A stretch of 20,000 nucleotides of DNA from Prorocentrum cordatum (Eukaryota; Sar; Dinophyceae; Prorocentrales; Prorocentraceae), in contig CAUYUJ010015519.1 of assembly GCA_963575745.1 (NCBI GenBank), forward strand, positions 6,006 through 26,005, written 5' to 3'. Positions 7,731 to 14,926 of this stretch are shown here, piece by piece. The translations under genes were made by a program, and so were the position numbers. The notes beneath the pieces are model-generated. The model did not search any database and had not been told where the DNA came from. It saw only the letters and a program-made list of their open reading frames with translations. Each line of letters opens with the position of its first letter. Position 1 is the stretch's first letter.

Positions 7731-8335
7731 CTTCTGGCCCCGCGGCATGGATCTCTCTGGGCCGCCCGGCCCCGACGCGCGCGCTCCCCGGCAGCCGCGC
7801 GCGCGAGCGCCCGGAGCGGCGCAGGGGGGCCGGGGGCGTGCGAGCGCCGGGCCGGCCCTGCCACGGCGGCGGAGCGCAGGCTGCCCCCCCTCCCGCGGGC
7901 GCCCGGCAGGGCGGAGCAGCGTGCGAGCGGTGCCCATCCCCGCTGGCCCGGCCTTGGCCCCCCGTGCGCACGCCCCCCTGGCTGGAGGCCAACGCACCGC
8001 TGCGATGTCCAGCGGTGGCGGGTACGGATGGACCTCGTCGCCCCGAGTGGCCGGCTCGGCCCCCCAGGTGGGAAGTAGAGTGTTGTTTTCTCCAGGCTTC
8101 GCGGAGCCTGTCCCCACCTGGGGGGGTGGGGCGGGGGGGCAAAGATACCATGGCCTGGTGGGGATGGGGATCGGTCAGACGATGCTGAGGGGCACGCCGT
8201 GCCTAGCACGACGCACCTGCGTGCACTGGCCCAGATCGGAAAGTCTGTGGCAACCCACGAACTCACCCAAGCACGTGTCGTCCGCTATCCCACCAGCACC
8301 GTTTCCATGTCCACCTCCACCTCCTCATGTTCCTG
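7731..8335. other. Very GC-rich spacer, no gene recognised
   Basis: 7740-8010 is extremely G+C rich with long Arg/Ala/Gly/Pro open frames on both strands, as expected from composition alone. A perfect 13-bp stem (8060-8072 with 8113-8125, CCCCCCAGGTGGG) encloses a smaller AGGCT...AGCCT hairpin. 8150-8335 shows nothing recognisable and leads into the CTC tract. Transcription of LINE-II must start here or further upstream if its RNA includes an unspliced leader, but no promoter was identified. Confidence 0.55.
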
Positions 8336-8371
8336 CTCCTCCTCCTCCTCCTCCTCCTCCTCCTCCTCCTC
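8336..8371. repeat. (CTC)12 tract directly upstream of spliced leader
   Basis: Twelve perfect CTC triplets end exactly where the 22-nt DinoSL begins (sharing its first bases). It is probably the genomic insertion target of LINE-II. Because it is a long pyrimidine tract just upstream of CCGTAG, it also resembles the pyrimidine tract of a 3' splice acceptor. Confidence 0.95.
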
Positions 8372-8451
8372 CGTAGCCATTTTGGCTCAAGCCATTTTGG
8401 CTCAAGCCATTTTGGCTCAAGCCATTTTGGCTCAAGCCATTTTGGCTCAAG
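8370..8451 (+). other. Dinoflagellate spliced leader (DinoSL) plus four SL relics
   Basis: Positions 8370-8391 read T, CCGTAG, then CCATTTTGGCTCAAG. This is the complete conserved 22-nt dinoflagellate spliced leader with T at its variable first base. Four further perfect copies of the 15-nt part CCATTTTGGCTCAAG follow head to tail (8392-8406, 8407-8421, 8422-8436, 8437-8451). Each truncated copy is what remains if a later trans-splicing event uses the AG of CCGTAG as acceptor. Stacked SL relics are known from retroposed dinoflagellate cDNAs. Here they form the 5' end of a LINE. No GT donor follows, so this is not an SL RNA gene. Confidence 0.95.
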
Positions 8452-8495
8452 CCATCCGCTACGACACGCGTCCGCTCAGGCCGCCGCTTCTTCCC

Positions 8496-9623
8496 ATGGG
8501 GCGCCATTCTGATGAGCGCTATCTTGTTTGCAGCCGTTGTACCGGCAGTTGGATATACTTGTCCAATCCTCGGGCTTGCTGCAAATATTGTGATCGTCCT
8601 TTTCCTGGGCGCCGGAAGTCCACCGGCGTTTCTGGCCCTGAGCAATCGGCTCGGCATGAACGCGATCGGTCTGGTCGTCACCGGCGTGATCGGCGGGAGC
8701 TTGATCGTCCATCTCCCGAGCAGCGTGATGGCCAACGACGTGGCGATCGCGAAGGTCACGCGCATGTGGGTGGTGATGATGCGGATGGCGATGCCAGTAT
8801 TGCCGGCAGTGATGAATCTGGTACGTCGCATCGCAAGGACGTGCATTGTGTTGACCTGCTGTTACAAGCACGCACACGTTATGCGCAGCAGCTGCACAAC
8901 TTGTCCTCCAGGTTACCGGTTTCCGAGGAGCTGGAACGTGTCCGTCGCGATATCGCTAAGGAGAAGGAGGAGAAATACGGCATGCTCACGCCAGAGCAAC
9001 GTAGGGCGCAGGTATCTAGCCATGTGCGTTGGAATACTACTAAGCTCGAGAAGCTCGACGGGCATTTGGCGGAGTTGCAGGATCAGCTCAACTCCCTCCT
9101 TGATAAGAAGGAGGTTCTCCTCGCGCGCCGCCAGCGCTTGGAGTCTATCTTGCAGGATTGGCAGGCTCAGGAGGCTGCTCTCGATCCAGATGTCCAGGCT
9201 GCTGCTGAAATTGCTTCTAATCAGGATGCGGTGGAGTGCCTCCGGTCGGCCATCCCACGGGACATCATCGCCTTGCCCCATGTCGTGCAGGCTTTGGCCC
9301 AATTGTCTGAACCCTCTGCAGGAGCCAAGGGATCTCAACACACAGTCAGGGCGGCCCATTCCAAAGCAGCCCCGCGCCCCCCCAGGACCTCCTCGGGGGA
9401 CTCTCAGGGCGCTGGTGGTCGGACCTGGTCTGACGATGTCCCGATTGATCGTGAGTACCCTTCTGACGAGGAGTTTGATCCAGACACCATGGATTGGGAC
9501 GCCTGGAGGGCTCATCATGGACCTCTTGAGGGCCAATCGGGAAAATCCCGGGCCTATCGTGGACACCCCCGTACTGCCCCCGTCGAGTCATCTGGTGGGC
9601 GGCATGGGGCGTCTGATGGGTAG
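8496..9623 (+). CDS. LINE-II ORF1 protein (zinc ribbon, coiled coil)
   Basis: A 375-residue protein. The ATG at 8496 lies in a good context (CCCATGG) 45 nt after the last SL relic, and the N-terminus matches the LINE-I ORF1 plan; the frame is open further upstream only through the SL and CTC repeats. Residues 12-32 form a two-knuckle zinc ribbon: C12-x2-C15, then C29-x2-C32 followed by a basic RPFPGRR. Residues about 40-100 are highly charged, first Arg-rich and then Asp-rich. Residues about 120-230 are a long coiled coil (SEELERVRRDIAKEKEEK; KLEKLDGHLAELQDQLN). The C-terminal third is Ser/Pro/Asp-rich and disordered-looking. No catalytic motif. By analogy with other LINE ORF1 proteins it should multimerise and coat the element RNA; that is an inference. 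The stop TAG (9621-9623) overlaps the ORF2 start. Another frame over the same stretch gives a hydrophobic pseudo-protein that I discount. Confidence 0.85.
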   Translation: MGRHSDERYLVCSRCTGSWIYLSNPRACCKYCDRPFPGRRKSTGVSGPEQSARHERDRSGRHRRDRRELDRPSPEQRDGQRRGDREGHAHVGGDDADGDASIAGSDESGTSHRKDVHCVDLLLQARTRYAQQLHNLSSRLPVSEELERVRRDIAKEKEEKYGMLTPEQRRAQVSSHVRWNTTKLEKLDGHLAELQDQLNSLLDKKEVLLARRQRLESILQDWQAQEAALDPDVQAAAEIASNQDAVECLRSAIPRDIIALPHVVQALAQLSEPSAGAKGSQHTVRAAHSKAAPRPPRTSSGDSQGAGGRTWSDDVPIDREYPSDEEFDPDTMDWDAWRAHHGPLEGQSGKSRAYRGHPRTAPVESSGGRHGASDG

Positions 9624-11304
9624 CCCCGCGTCCGGGGTCCAGGAGGCCCCGTCTCCTGTTCCCGTACCCGTACAAGTTTTTGTTCCTGAAGGTTCATCTC
9701 AGGACTTGCCGTCTACGTTGAGTTCGGCACCTCCTGAGTCTAAGCGGAGTCGCCGTCTCAAGCGGCATCGTTCTTGGCGAGTGGCTACTGCTAATATTAC
9801 TACCTGGACCCGCTGCCCTGGCTTGCTCGGTGCTATGAGTTTCGATGCCTTGTGTATCCAGGAATTGTGTCGTGCTCCTGGTGCCCTGGACGATCCTCAC
9901 CACCAGGCTCATCAGGCGGGTTACCGGTCTGCTCTTTACCCTTCTGTGCTCACTGAGGCCGGAGGCTTGTCAGCAGGCGTGGGTGTCATGTGCAAGTGGT
10001 CTGCTGCCCTTCTCCAATACACCTTTCCCTTGGTAGACGTGCCTGCTCCAGAGCGTTGCATTGCTACCTCTTGGTTTGGAGTCGCTCCTTTGGGCATTAT
10101 GTTGTTCAGTGTGTATTTGCATTCTGGTGGGAGCTCTGATGCTAAAGAAGCCAACCGCGACCTTCTGTTTAAGCTGGCTGCTGCCCTGAAGGCCACCAAA
10201 GTTCCCTACATTATAGGCGGTGATTGGCAAATGTCTCCAGCTGAGCTGCGTCGCACAGGCTGGATTGAGCTTGTGGATTGTGTCATCGTGGCTCCTGCTG
10301 AGCCCACTTATGTTTCGGGTGACACGTCATCTCTGATTGATTTCTTCGTTGTTCATCCTGTTCTTGCTCATGATGTGTCTTGCGCAGTTTTTCACACCAC
10401 GACCATACCTAAGCACCAGCCCGTGGTTTTGTCTGTCCACTCCAGCTTTCAGCGGCGACTGGTACGGACTATTCGGAAGCCCCCCAGCATTCCGGTTGAT
10501 ATTCCCCAGGGCTGCAATTTGCCGCCACCTGGGTATGACGACTTCCATCTCGACTTCGACGAGACAGCCGACCTCGACCATCTCATGTCTATGTGGTTAC
10601 AACGTGCTGCCGGGGAGTTGCTTTCCCTACATCAGTTGGACCCTGCCCTGCAGTCCCGCTGGGGACAGGACGTATCTTTTGTGATGGTTCCCGCTCGTCT
10701 TCGTTGTCATGCCCGCCCTACTGCAGGCTTTCATGCCCGGTTGTGGCGACATCTGGCTATGCGTCTAGAGCGCCTCGTCCAGCTTCGCGAGCGCGGGCTG
10801 CATCGGGACTCTTACACTTGTGCGAACAAGATTCGGCGTTATAAGCCGTCCCCACGGGAGGGCAGACCACCCGATGATTGGCCAGCTTGGGTGGAGTCTG
10901 TGCGTGCTGCCGGGGAGTTGCTTTCCCTACATCAGTTGGACCCTGCCCTGCAGTCCCGCTGGGGACAGGACGTATCTTTTGTGATGGTTCCCGCTCGTCT
11001 TCGTTGTCATGCCCGCCCTACTGCAGGCTTTCATGCCCGGTTGTGGCGACATCTGGCTATGCGTCTAGAGCGCCTCGTCCAGCTTCGCGAGCGCGGGCTG
11101 CATCGGGACTCTTACACTTGTGCGAACAAGATTCGGCGTTATAAGCCGTCCCCACGGGAGGGCAGACCACCCGATGATTGGCCAGCTTGGGTGGAGTCTG
11201 TGCGTTTTCTGCCTTACATGCCGTTGCAAGATGTTCGTGATCTTTGTCACGATCTTGATCTTAAGGCACATGCCTTGGAGGTCTGCAGTCAAGGATCGTC
11301 ATAA
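9616..11304 (+). CDS. LINE-II ORF2, endonuclease part (to frameshift)
   Basis: The start is probably ATG 9616 (or 9604), overlapping the ORF1 stop as ATGGGTAG. Numbering from 9616: the EEP endonuclease begins at about residue 55 (WRVATANITTW, Asn60). It then has ALCIQEL (Glu83), FSVYLHSGG, YIIGGDWQMSP (Asp203), SSLIDFFVVH (Asp242) and PKHQPVVLSV (His267). The family GDFN box reads GDWQ, with Gln where Asn is usual. This enzyme would nick the genomic target to prime reverse transcription. Residues about 330-530 are an alpha-helical linker containing a perfect 100-residue tandem duplication. The frame reaches TAA at 11302, but a neighbouring frame carries on, so this is the first half of one ORF2 polyprotein, split by an apparent 1-nt insertion near 11275. 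Confidence 0.85.
   Translation: MGSPASGVQEAPSPVPVPVQVFVPEGSSQDLPSTLSSAPPESKRSRRLKRHRSWRVATANITTWTRCPGLLGAMSFDALCIQELCRAPGALDDPHHQAHQAGYRSALYPSVLTEAGGLSAGVGVMCKWSAALLQYTFPLVDVPAPERCIATSWFGVAPLGIMLFSVYLHSGGSSDAKEANRDLLFKLAAALKATKVPYIIGGDWQMSPAELRRTGWIELVDCVIVAPAEPTYVSGDTSSLIDFFVVHPVLAHDVSCAVFHTTTIPKHQPVVLSVHSSFQRRLVRTIRKPPSIPVDIPQGCNLPPPGYDDFHLDFDETADLDHLMSMWLQRAAGELLSLHQLDPALQSRWGQDVSFVMVPARLRCHARPTAGFHARLWRHLAMRLERLVQLRERGLHRDSYTCANKIRRYKPSPREGRPPDDWPAWVESVRAAGELLSLHQLDPALQSRWGQDVSFVMVPARLRCHARPTAGFHARLWRHLAMRLERLVQLRERGLHRDSYTCANKIRRYKPSPREGRPPDDWPAWVESVRFLPYMPLQDVRDLCHDLDLKAHALEVCSQGSS
10603..11202. repeat. Perfect 300-bp tandem duplication in LINE-II ORF2
   Basis: 10603-10902 and 10903-11202 are identical base for base, and three further bases (CGT) are shared beyond the second unit. 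The 300-bp length keeps the frame and adds exactly 100 residues (from RAAGELLSLHQLDPALQ to PPDDWPAWVESV). It lies between the endonuclease and RT domains. Either it is a very recent duplication or an assembly artefact. Confidence 0.97.
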
Positions 11305-11331
11305 GCACTGGTGCGAATGGGCATCTAAGAG
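11275..11331 (+). other. Compensating pair of 1-nt frameshifts in ORF2
   Basis: Frame 1 reads DLDLKAHALE up to 11280. Sensible coding then continues in frame 2 (WRSAVKDRHKHWCEWASK, about 11276-11329) while frame 1 meets TAA at 11302 and 11326. From 11329 frame 1 is again coding (EAAKGSSAAFRFIRGEDSW). This fits one extra base in CCTTGG near 11275 and one missing G in AAGAGG near 11330. The net frame is restored. These are mutations or base-calling errors. Confidence 0.75.
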
Positions 11332-14300
11332 GCCGCCAAAGGCTCATCCGCTGCTTTTCGCTTTATTCGTGGCGAAGATTCTTGGCTGGAATTCGAGATC
11401 GACCCCGCCGAATCCGAGGAGCCTCCAGGTACACCTATGCATCACATTTTATGTCGGCAGAAATTCTGGCATCCAATTTGGGGCGTTGGTCTGCCGTCTG
11501 AACGTCCAGATTTTCCGCCGTTATCCCGGCGTGATCTCGACGATTTGGTCGTTCCTGCCCCCGCTCAGCTTCGGAAGCTTTCTTCGAAGTACCGCAAACG
11601 GACGTCAATTGGCGTCGACTGGTTGCATCCTCGGCACATCGGCCAGTTATGCGATGCAGCTCTTATTGGTCTGACATCTTTGTGGAGGTTGATGCTTTTG
11701 CTTGGTCGTCCTCCCAGGCAGCTGTCGAGCATTGTCTTGTCTTTGTTACCTAAGAAAGTTGGCGGCGATCGCCCCGTCGCGTGTTTCGCTACGAACATTC
11801 GGATCATGACGCGCTGGTATCGGCGCACTGTGGGCGCACGGTTTGCAAAACATACTTCGCGAGCATACTTGTATGGTGTGCGTGGTCGCTCCTGTACGGC
11901 GTGCGTGTGGAAGCAGTCTATCATGGCGGAACTTGCACACGCTCGCGGTTGGTCTTGTCTGGCACTTCTACTTGACATAGAGAAGGCGTTCGAGAATGTG
12001 ATGCATCACATTTTGGTTCCCAGAGCTCTCGAATTGGGCTTCAATCCTGCGCTTTTACGCTTCTTGATCGAGTTGTATCTTGGACCCCGCTTCATCTCTG
12101 TCCAGGGCATCCCTGGAGAAGTTGTGCGGGCGACCCGCACCATAGTTGCAGGGTGTGCATTCGCAGACCTTCTTATGAGAGCAACGCTGCTCCGTGACAT
12201 GGACCACCAAGTGGATAAGTTTCGATACGCTTATTATGGCATGGTTGCTGACGACATTCAGTGCTTGCTTGTTGGGACCCCGAAGTTTCTCATGGAACAG
12301 GCGCCGTTTGTCGCCTCGTCGCTTCTGCACGTGTTATCTGTCTCTGCTCGGCTCCCAGTGTCCGTGCCCAAGTTGGCATTGCTGACGTCTGACCCCGCGC
12401 TGGCTGAAGGTGTTATTCAGGCCGTCCCTGTGCTTAGGTCTGCGCCCCGAGCTCAGAACGCCAGGAACTTGGGGATCGACTTCACGCTGCGGCCCCGGCG
12501 CGGGCTACTGCGGCACGTGCGCAAGGCGCGCATTAAAGAAGTTATGCATCGTGCACGCCGGACGGCCCGTCTGCGCAAGGCTGGGGCTAGCGTGGGGCGT
12601 CTTGTCCGCTCAGGTCTTCAGCCGGTTGTGATGTATGGGTCTGGAGTTACAGGGATGAGCACGGTGCACATCCAGCAAATACGTTCTGCTTATCGCGTAG
12701 CTATATGCTCGCGGTCTCACCGCTGTGTTACCATGGACCTGGCCATGGAGAAAATCGTCAACCCAGCGGTTCCTGCCCATACCGAGGTCGTCTTAGCTTA
12801 TCTTGCTTATCGGTGGGATTATTTGGCGCCGCAGCACCTCGTGGACGAGGCTTTCCAATGGGCCATTGACAATGTTCGAATCGGCACCTGCTGGGACAGT
12901 CTCCATGGCCCGGCGTCGACTACAGTGGCGACGCTCTTACGTTTGGGGTGGAGTTTCCAAACCACCACTGTCTGGATCAATCCGCAGGGCTTGCACATTG
13001 ATATTTCTCTTGTTTCGCCCCGCGATGTCGAGAAGATGGTTGCTTGGGACGCGGACGCATGGGGCTGGCAGCCAACGGCTCCTCATCACCTTGTGCTCTC
13101 CCACCTTGCTGGTCCACCGTACTTACCTCCGCTTCGCACTCTAGTCAATATGACTACTCTGGCGTGGGGGAGACCTCAGGCGGTGGCACTCCGATCCGTC
13201 ATCGCTGGGGCAGTGCATTTGGCCATCACGTGTTCCTTCTGTGGGGCGGCTCATGCGGATGAAGTTTCTGCTGTTCGTCACCTTCTCTGGGATTGTGACG
13301 GCACGCTGTCCGATCGACAGGCGTACGGTCTGCCAGATCACGTCGAGAGCGTTCGTGCTCGCTTCCCCGATGACCCGCTGTGGTACTCAGCCCTGGTTCC
13401 TGATCCAGAGCGGCTGCTGCCACATCCAGCTATGGAGTTGGGCATTCTATGGTTCTTCTTCGGCGATCCTCAGGCTGCGCCTCTACTTATGTCTCCTGTC
13501 TTTGGCGACGGTTCAGGTCTCTATGGCCCTTCACCGAGAGCATTGCGCTGCGGCTTCTCTGCGGTAGCTGTGGGGCCATCTGGCGAGGCGCGCGTGGCCG
13601 CCTACGGTGCTTACCCCGGTGCTCATCAATGTGTGCCTGGTGCTGAAACTCTGGCTTTGCTAGTTTTCCTATTGCATGCCTTGCCGGATTCAAGTGGTAT
13701 ATATGTATATTACACCGATTGCCAGTGGGTGGTGGATTCTTGGCATGCCCCATCTTCTCAAGTTGTCTCTGGTTGGAGTCCCCACTCGGGCATTTGGGCT
13801 CGCATTCACGCGAAAGCTGCCGACATTGGTTACGACAGCATTCAAATCTACAAGGTGAAGGCGCACCTCACTGTCTCTTCTCCTGCCCAGGCCGCCTGGC
13901 TGACAATGGGGAATGATCATGCTGACAGGTTTGCTAAGCTTGGTGCTCGGCGTCATCCTGTTGATGGAGCTGCCATGGAAAGTCTGAGTAGGTCGCGTAT
14001 TGTAGTAGAGCACATTGGCAAATACATAGGTTTTGTAATGTCTCGTATATTGCCGCGCCTCAATGAGTTTCCTCGCCCTCCCCGGGCCGTCCTTCCTCCA
14101 TGTCTACACCCCCCAGCGGCTGTCGTGATGCCGCCTACGGGAGTCCCACATGAGTTAGCATGGGACTCTTCTGTCCAACGCTTTCGGTGCATAGCCTGTT
14201 GGGCCTCCAGTCATTGCAAATTCGAGCTGTATAGGTCCGCTTGTCCTGCCCCTCATGGATTCGGCCATGTGGTCATGCGTACTGGTAGGTACGTATTCTG

Positions 14301-14538
14301 TAAATTATGCGGTTCGTATTCGTCCACGAATGTTGGACACCTTCACAAATTGTGTAACAGGCGTCCAGAATCGAGCACCGCCAAGTACAGGCTTGGTTAT
14401 TTGATGCAGGGACTGGACCCCAAGAGTAGACAGTCCACTGGTCCTGTGTTGCCAGCAGTGACGCGGCTATACGACGAGCTGGGGGACCCGTCGGTGGTGC
14501 CTCCTAGTCTGGCCTTGGTCCCCCATCTCGTCCCCTAG
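11329..14538 (+). CDS. LINE-II ORF2, reverse transcriptase / RNase H part
   Basis: Open from 11329 to TAG at 14536; there is no need for its own ATG, as it is the continuation of ORF2. Numbering from the Met at 11437: the RT has KRTSIGVDWLHP (motif 1), LLPKKVGGDRPVA (motif 2), CLALLLDIEKAFENV (motif A, Asp180), RTIVAGCAFADLL (motif B), GMVADDIQCL (motif C, Asp272-Asp273), SVPKLALL (motif D) and NLGIDF (motif E), then a basic thumb. A CCHC knuckle C599-x2-C602-x12-H615-x4-C620 follows. RNase H has FGDGSG (Asp691), PGAETLAL (Glu737), YYTDCQWV (Asp761), KVKAH and GNDHADRFAKLG (Asp827), all four acids present. The C-terminus has a Cys-rich finger (CIAC from residue 918, FCKLC with C955/C958, then H and C). 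It should copy the element RNA at the nicked target. It looks catalytically competent. Confidence 0.92.
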   Translation, partial: EAAKGSSAAFRFIRGEDSWLEFEIDPAESEEPPGTPMHHILCRQKFWHPIWGVGLPSERPDFPPLSRRDLDDLVVPAPAQLRKLSSKYRKRTSIGVDWLHPRHIGQLCDAALIGLTSLWRLMLLLGRPPRQLSSIVLSLLPKKVGGDRPVACFATNIRIMTRWYRRTVGARFAKHTSRAYLYGVRGRSCTACVWKQSIMAELAHARGWSCLALLLDIEKAFENVMHHILVPRALELGFNPALLRFLIELYLGPRFISVQGIPGEVVRATRTIVAGCAFADLLMRATLLRDMDHQVDKFRYAYYGMVADDIQCLLVGTPKFLMEQAPFVASSLLHVLSVSARLPVSVPKLALLTSDPALAEGVIQAVPVLRSAPRAQNARNLGIDFTLRPRRGLLRHVRKARIKEVMHRARRTARLRKAGASVGRLVRSGLQPVVMYGSGVTGMSTVHIQQIRSAYRVAICSRSHRCVTMDLAMEKIVNPAVPAHTEVVLAYLAYRWDYLAPQHLVDEAFQWAIDNVRIGTCWDSLHGPASTTVATLLRLGWSFQTTTVWINPQGLHIDISLVSPRDVEKMVAWDADAWGWQPTAPHHLVLSHLAGPPYLPPLRTLVNMTTLAWGRPQAVALRSVIAGAVHLAITCSFCGAAHADEVSAVRHLLWDCDGTLSDRQAYGLPDHVESVRARFPDDPLWYSALVPDPERLLPHPAMELGILWFFFGDPQAAPLLMSPVFGDGSGLYGPSPRALRCGFSAVAVGPSGEARVAAYGAYPGAHQCVPGAETLALLVFLLHALPDSSGIYVYYTDCQWVVDSWHAPSSQVVSGWSPHSGIWARIHAKAADIGYDSIQIYKVKAHLTVSSPAQAAWLTMGNDHADRFAKLGARRHPVDGAAMESLSRSRIVVEHIGKYIGFVMSRILPRLNEFPRPPRAVLPPCLHPPAAVVMPPTGVPHELAWDSSVQRFRCIACWASSHCKFELYRSACPAPHGFGHVVMRTGRYVFCKLCGSYSSTNVGHLHKLCNRRPESSTAKYRLGYLMQGLDPKSRQSTGPVLPAVTRLYDELGDPSVVPPSLALVPHLVP

Positions 14539-14774
14539 TGCTTGGCTTCTGCTGGGGAGTTGCGGCAAGCGCCACTCAGCAGTGCAATCTTGCAGCGGAG
14601 CGTTCGGCTCCCTCTTAGGTGTCGATTTTTTCGTCGGCCGTTTTCGTTGCCCACCGTACTCCCCAGTATTGGGGCCTGTCCGGGGTGAGCGACTCGTGCA
14701 AAGCGCGGTCGCCTCTTCTTCTTGTTTCGCTGTTTCTCTTTTCTTGGACCTGCCTCTTCGGAGGCAGGCCACCG
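14539..14774 (+). other. LINE-II 3' UTR
   Basis: About 236 bp between the ORF2 stop and the repeat tail, with no open frame of note. It includes a T-rich run (GTCGATTTTTTCGTCGG) and ends in the hairpin at 14749-14768. In LINEs of the stringent type the 3' UTR end is the RT recognition site, which this arrangement would suit. Confidence 0.65.
14749..14768 (+). other. C(UUCG)G stem-loop at LINE-II 3' end
   Basis: A perfect 8-bp stem CCTGCCTC / GAGGCAGG closes a TTCG loop, giving the unusually stable cUUCGg RNA tetraloop. It sits 6 bp before the first TCCTAG of the tail. The structure is read directly from sequence. A role in template recognition by the RT is an inference from other LINEs that need a 3' stem-loop. 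Confidence 0.8.
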
Positions 14775-14802
14775 TCCTAGTCCTAGTCCTCCTCCTCCTC
14801 CT
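14775..14802 (+). repeat. LINE-II 3' tail: TCCTAG x2 then (TCC)n
   Basis: Two TCCTAG hexamers (14775-14786) pass into five TCC triplets, then CTCATATCACC leads into the CAT array. There is no poly-A. A short-repeat tail of this kind is expected when the RT slips on the template end or primes on the target repeat. Confidence 0.75.
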
Positions 14803-14841
14803 CATATCACCATCATCATCATCATCATCATCATCACCACC

Positions 14842-14875
<34 letters not shown>

Positions 14876-14894
14876 TCATCATCACCATCATCAC

Positions 14895-14926
<32 letters not shown>

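Larger units (their letters stand above)
8370..14802 (+). mobile_element. LINE-II: near-intact non-LTR retrotransposon with SL-derived 5' end
   Basis: A 6.4-kb element. It has a 5' SL array, a 45-nt leader, ORF1 (8496-9623), an overlapping ORF2 (9616-14538) with EEP endonuclease, RT, CCHC, RNase H and C-terminal zinc finger, and about 240 bp of 3' UTR with a strong hairpin and a TCCTAG/(TCC)n tail. TCC repeats lie on both sides, so any target duplication is hidden in the microsatellite. All RT and RNase H catalytic residues are present. The only lesions seen are two 1-nt shifts near 11275 and 11330 and a 300-bp tandem duplication. It is full length and young compared with LINE-I. Confidence 0.9.

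Noticed and set aside
7738-8190. GC-rich frames of more than 100 codons suggesting a host gene
   Set aside because: Open on both strands and in several frames at once, as composition alone predicts; no motif or plausible start.
8370-8391. SL RNA gene (donor of the spliced leader)
   Set aside because: No GT splice donor follows CTCAAG; instead another relic follows, so it is a retroposed leader, not an SL RNA gene.
8512-9600. Hydrophobic, membrane-protein-like frame overlapping LINE-II ORF1
   Set aside because: It is the offset frame of the Arg/Asp-rich ORF1, whose zinc ribbon and coiled coil are convincing. Only the part from about 9604 on (ORF2) is real.
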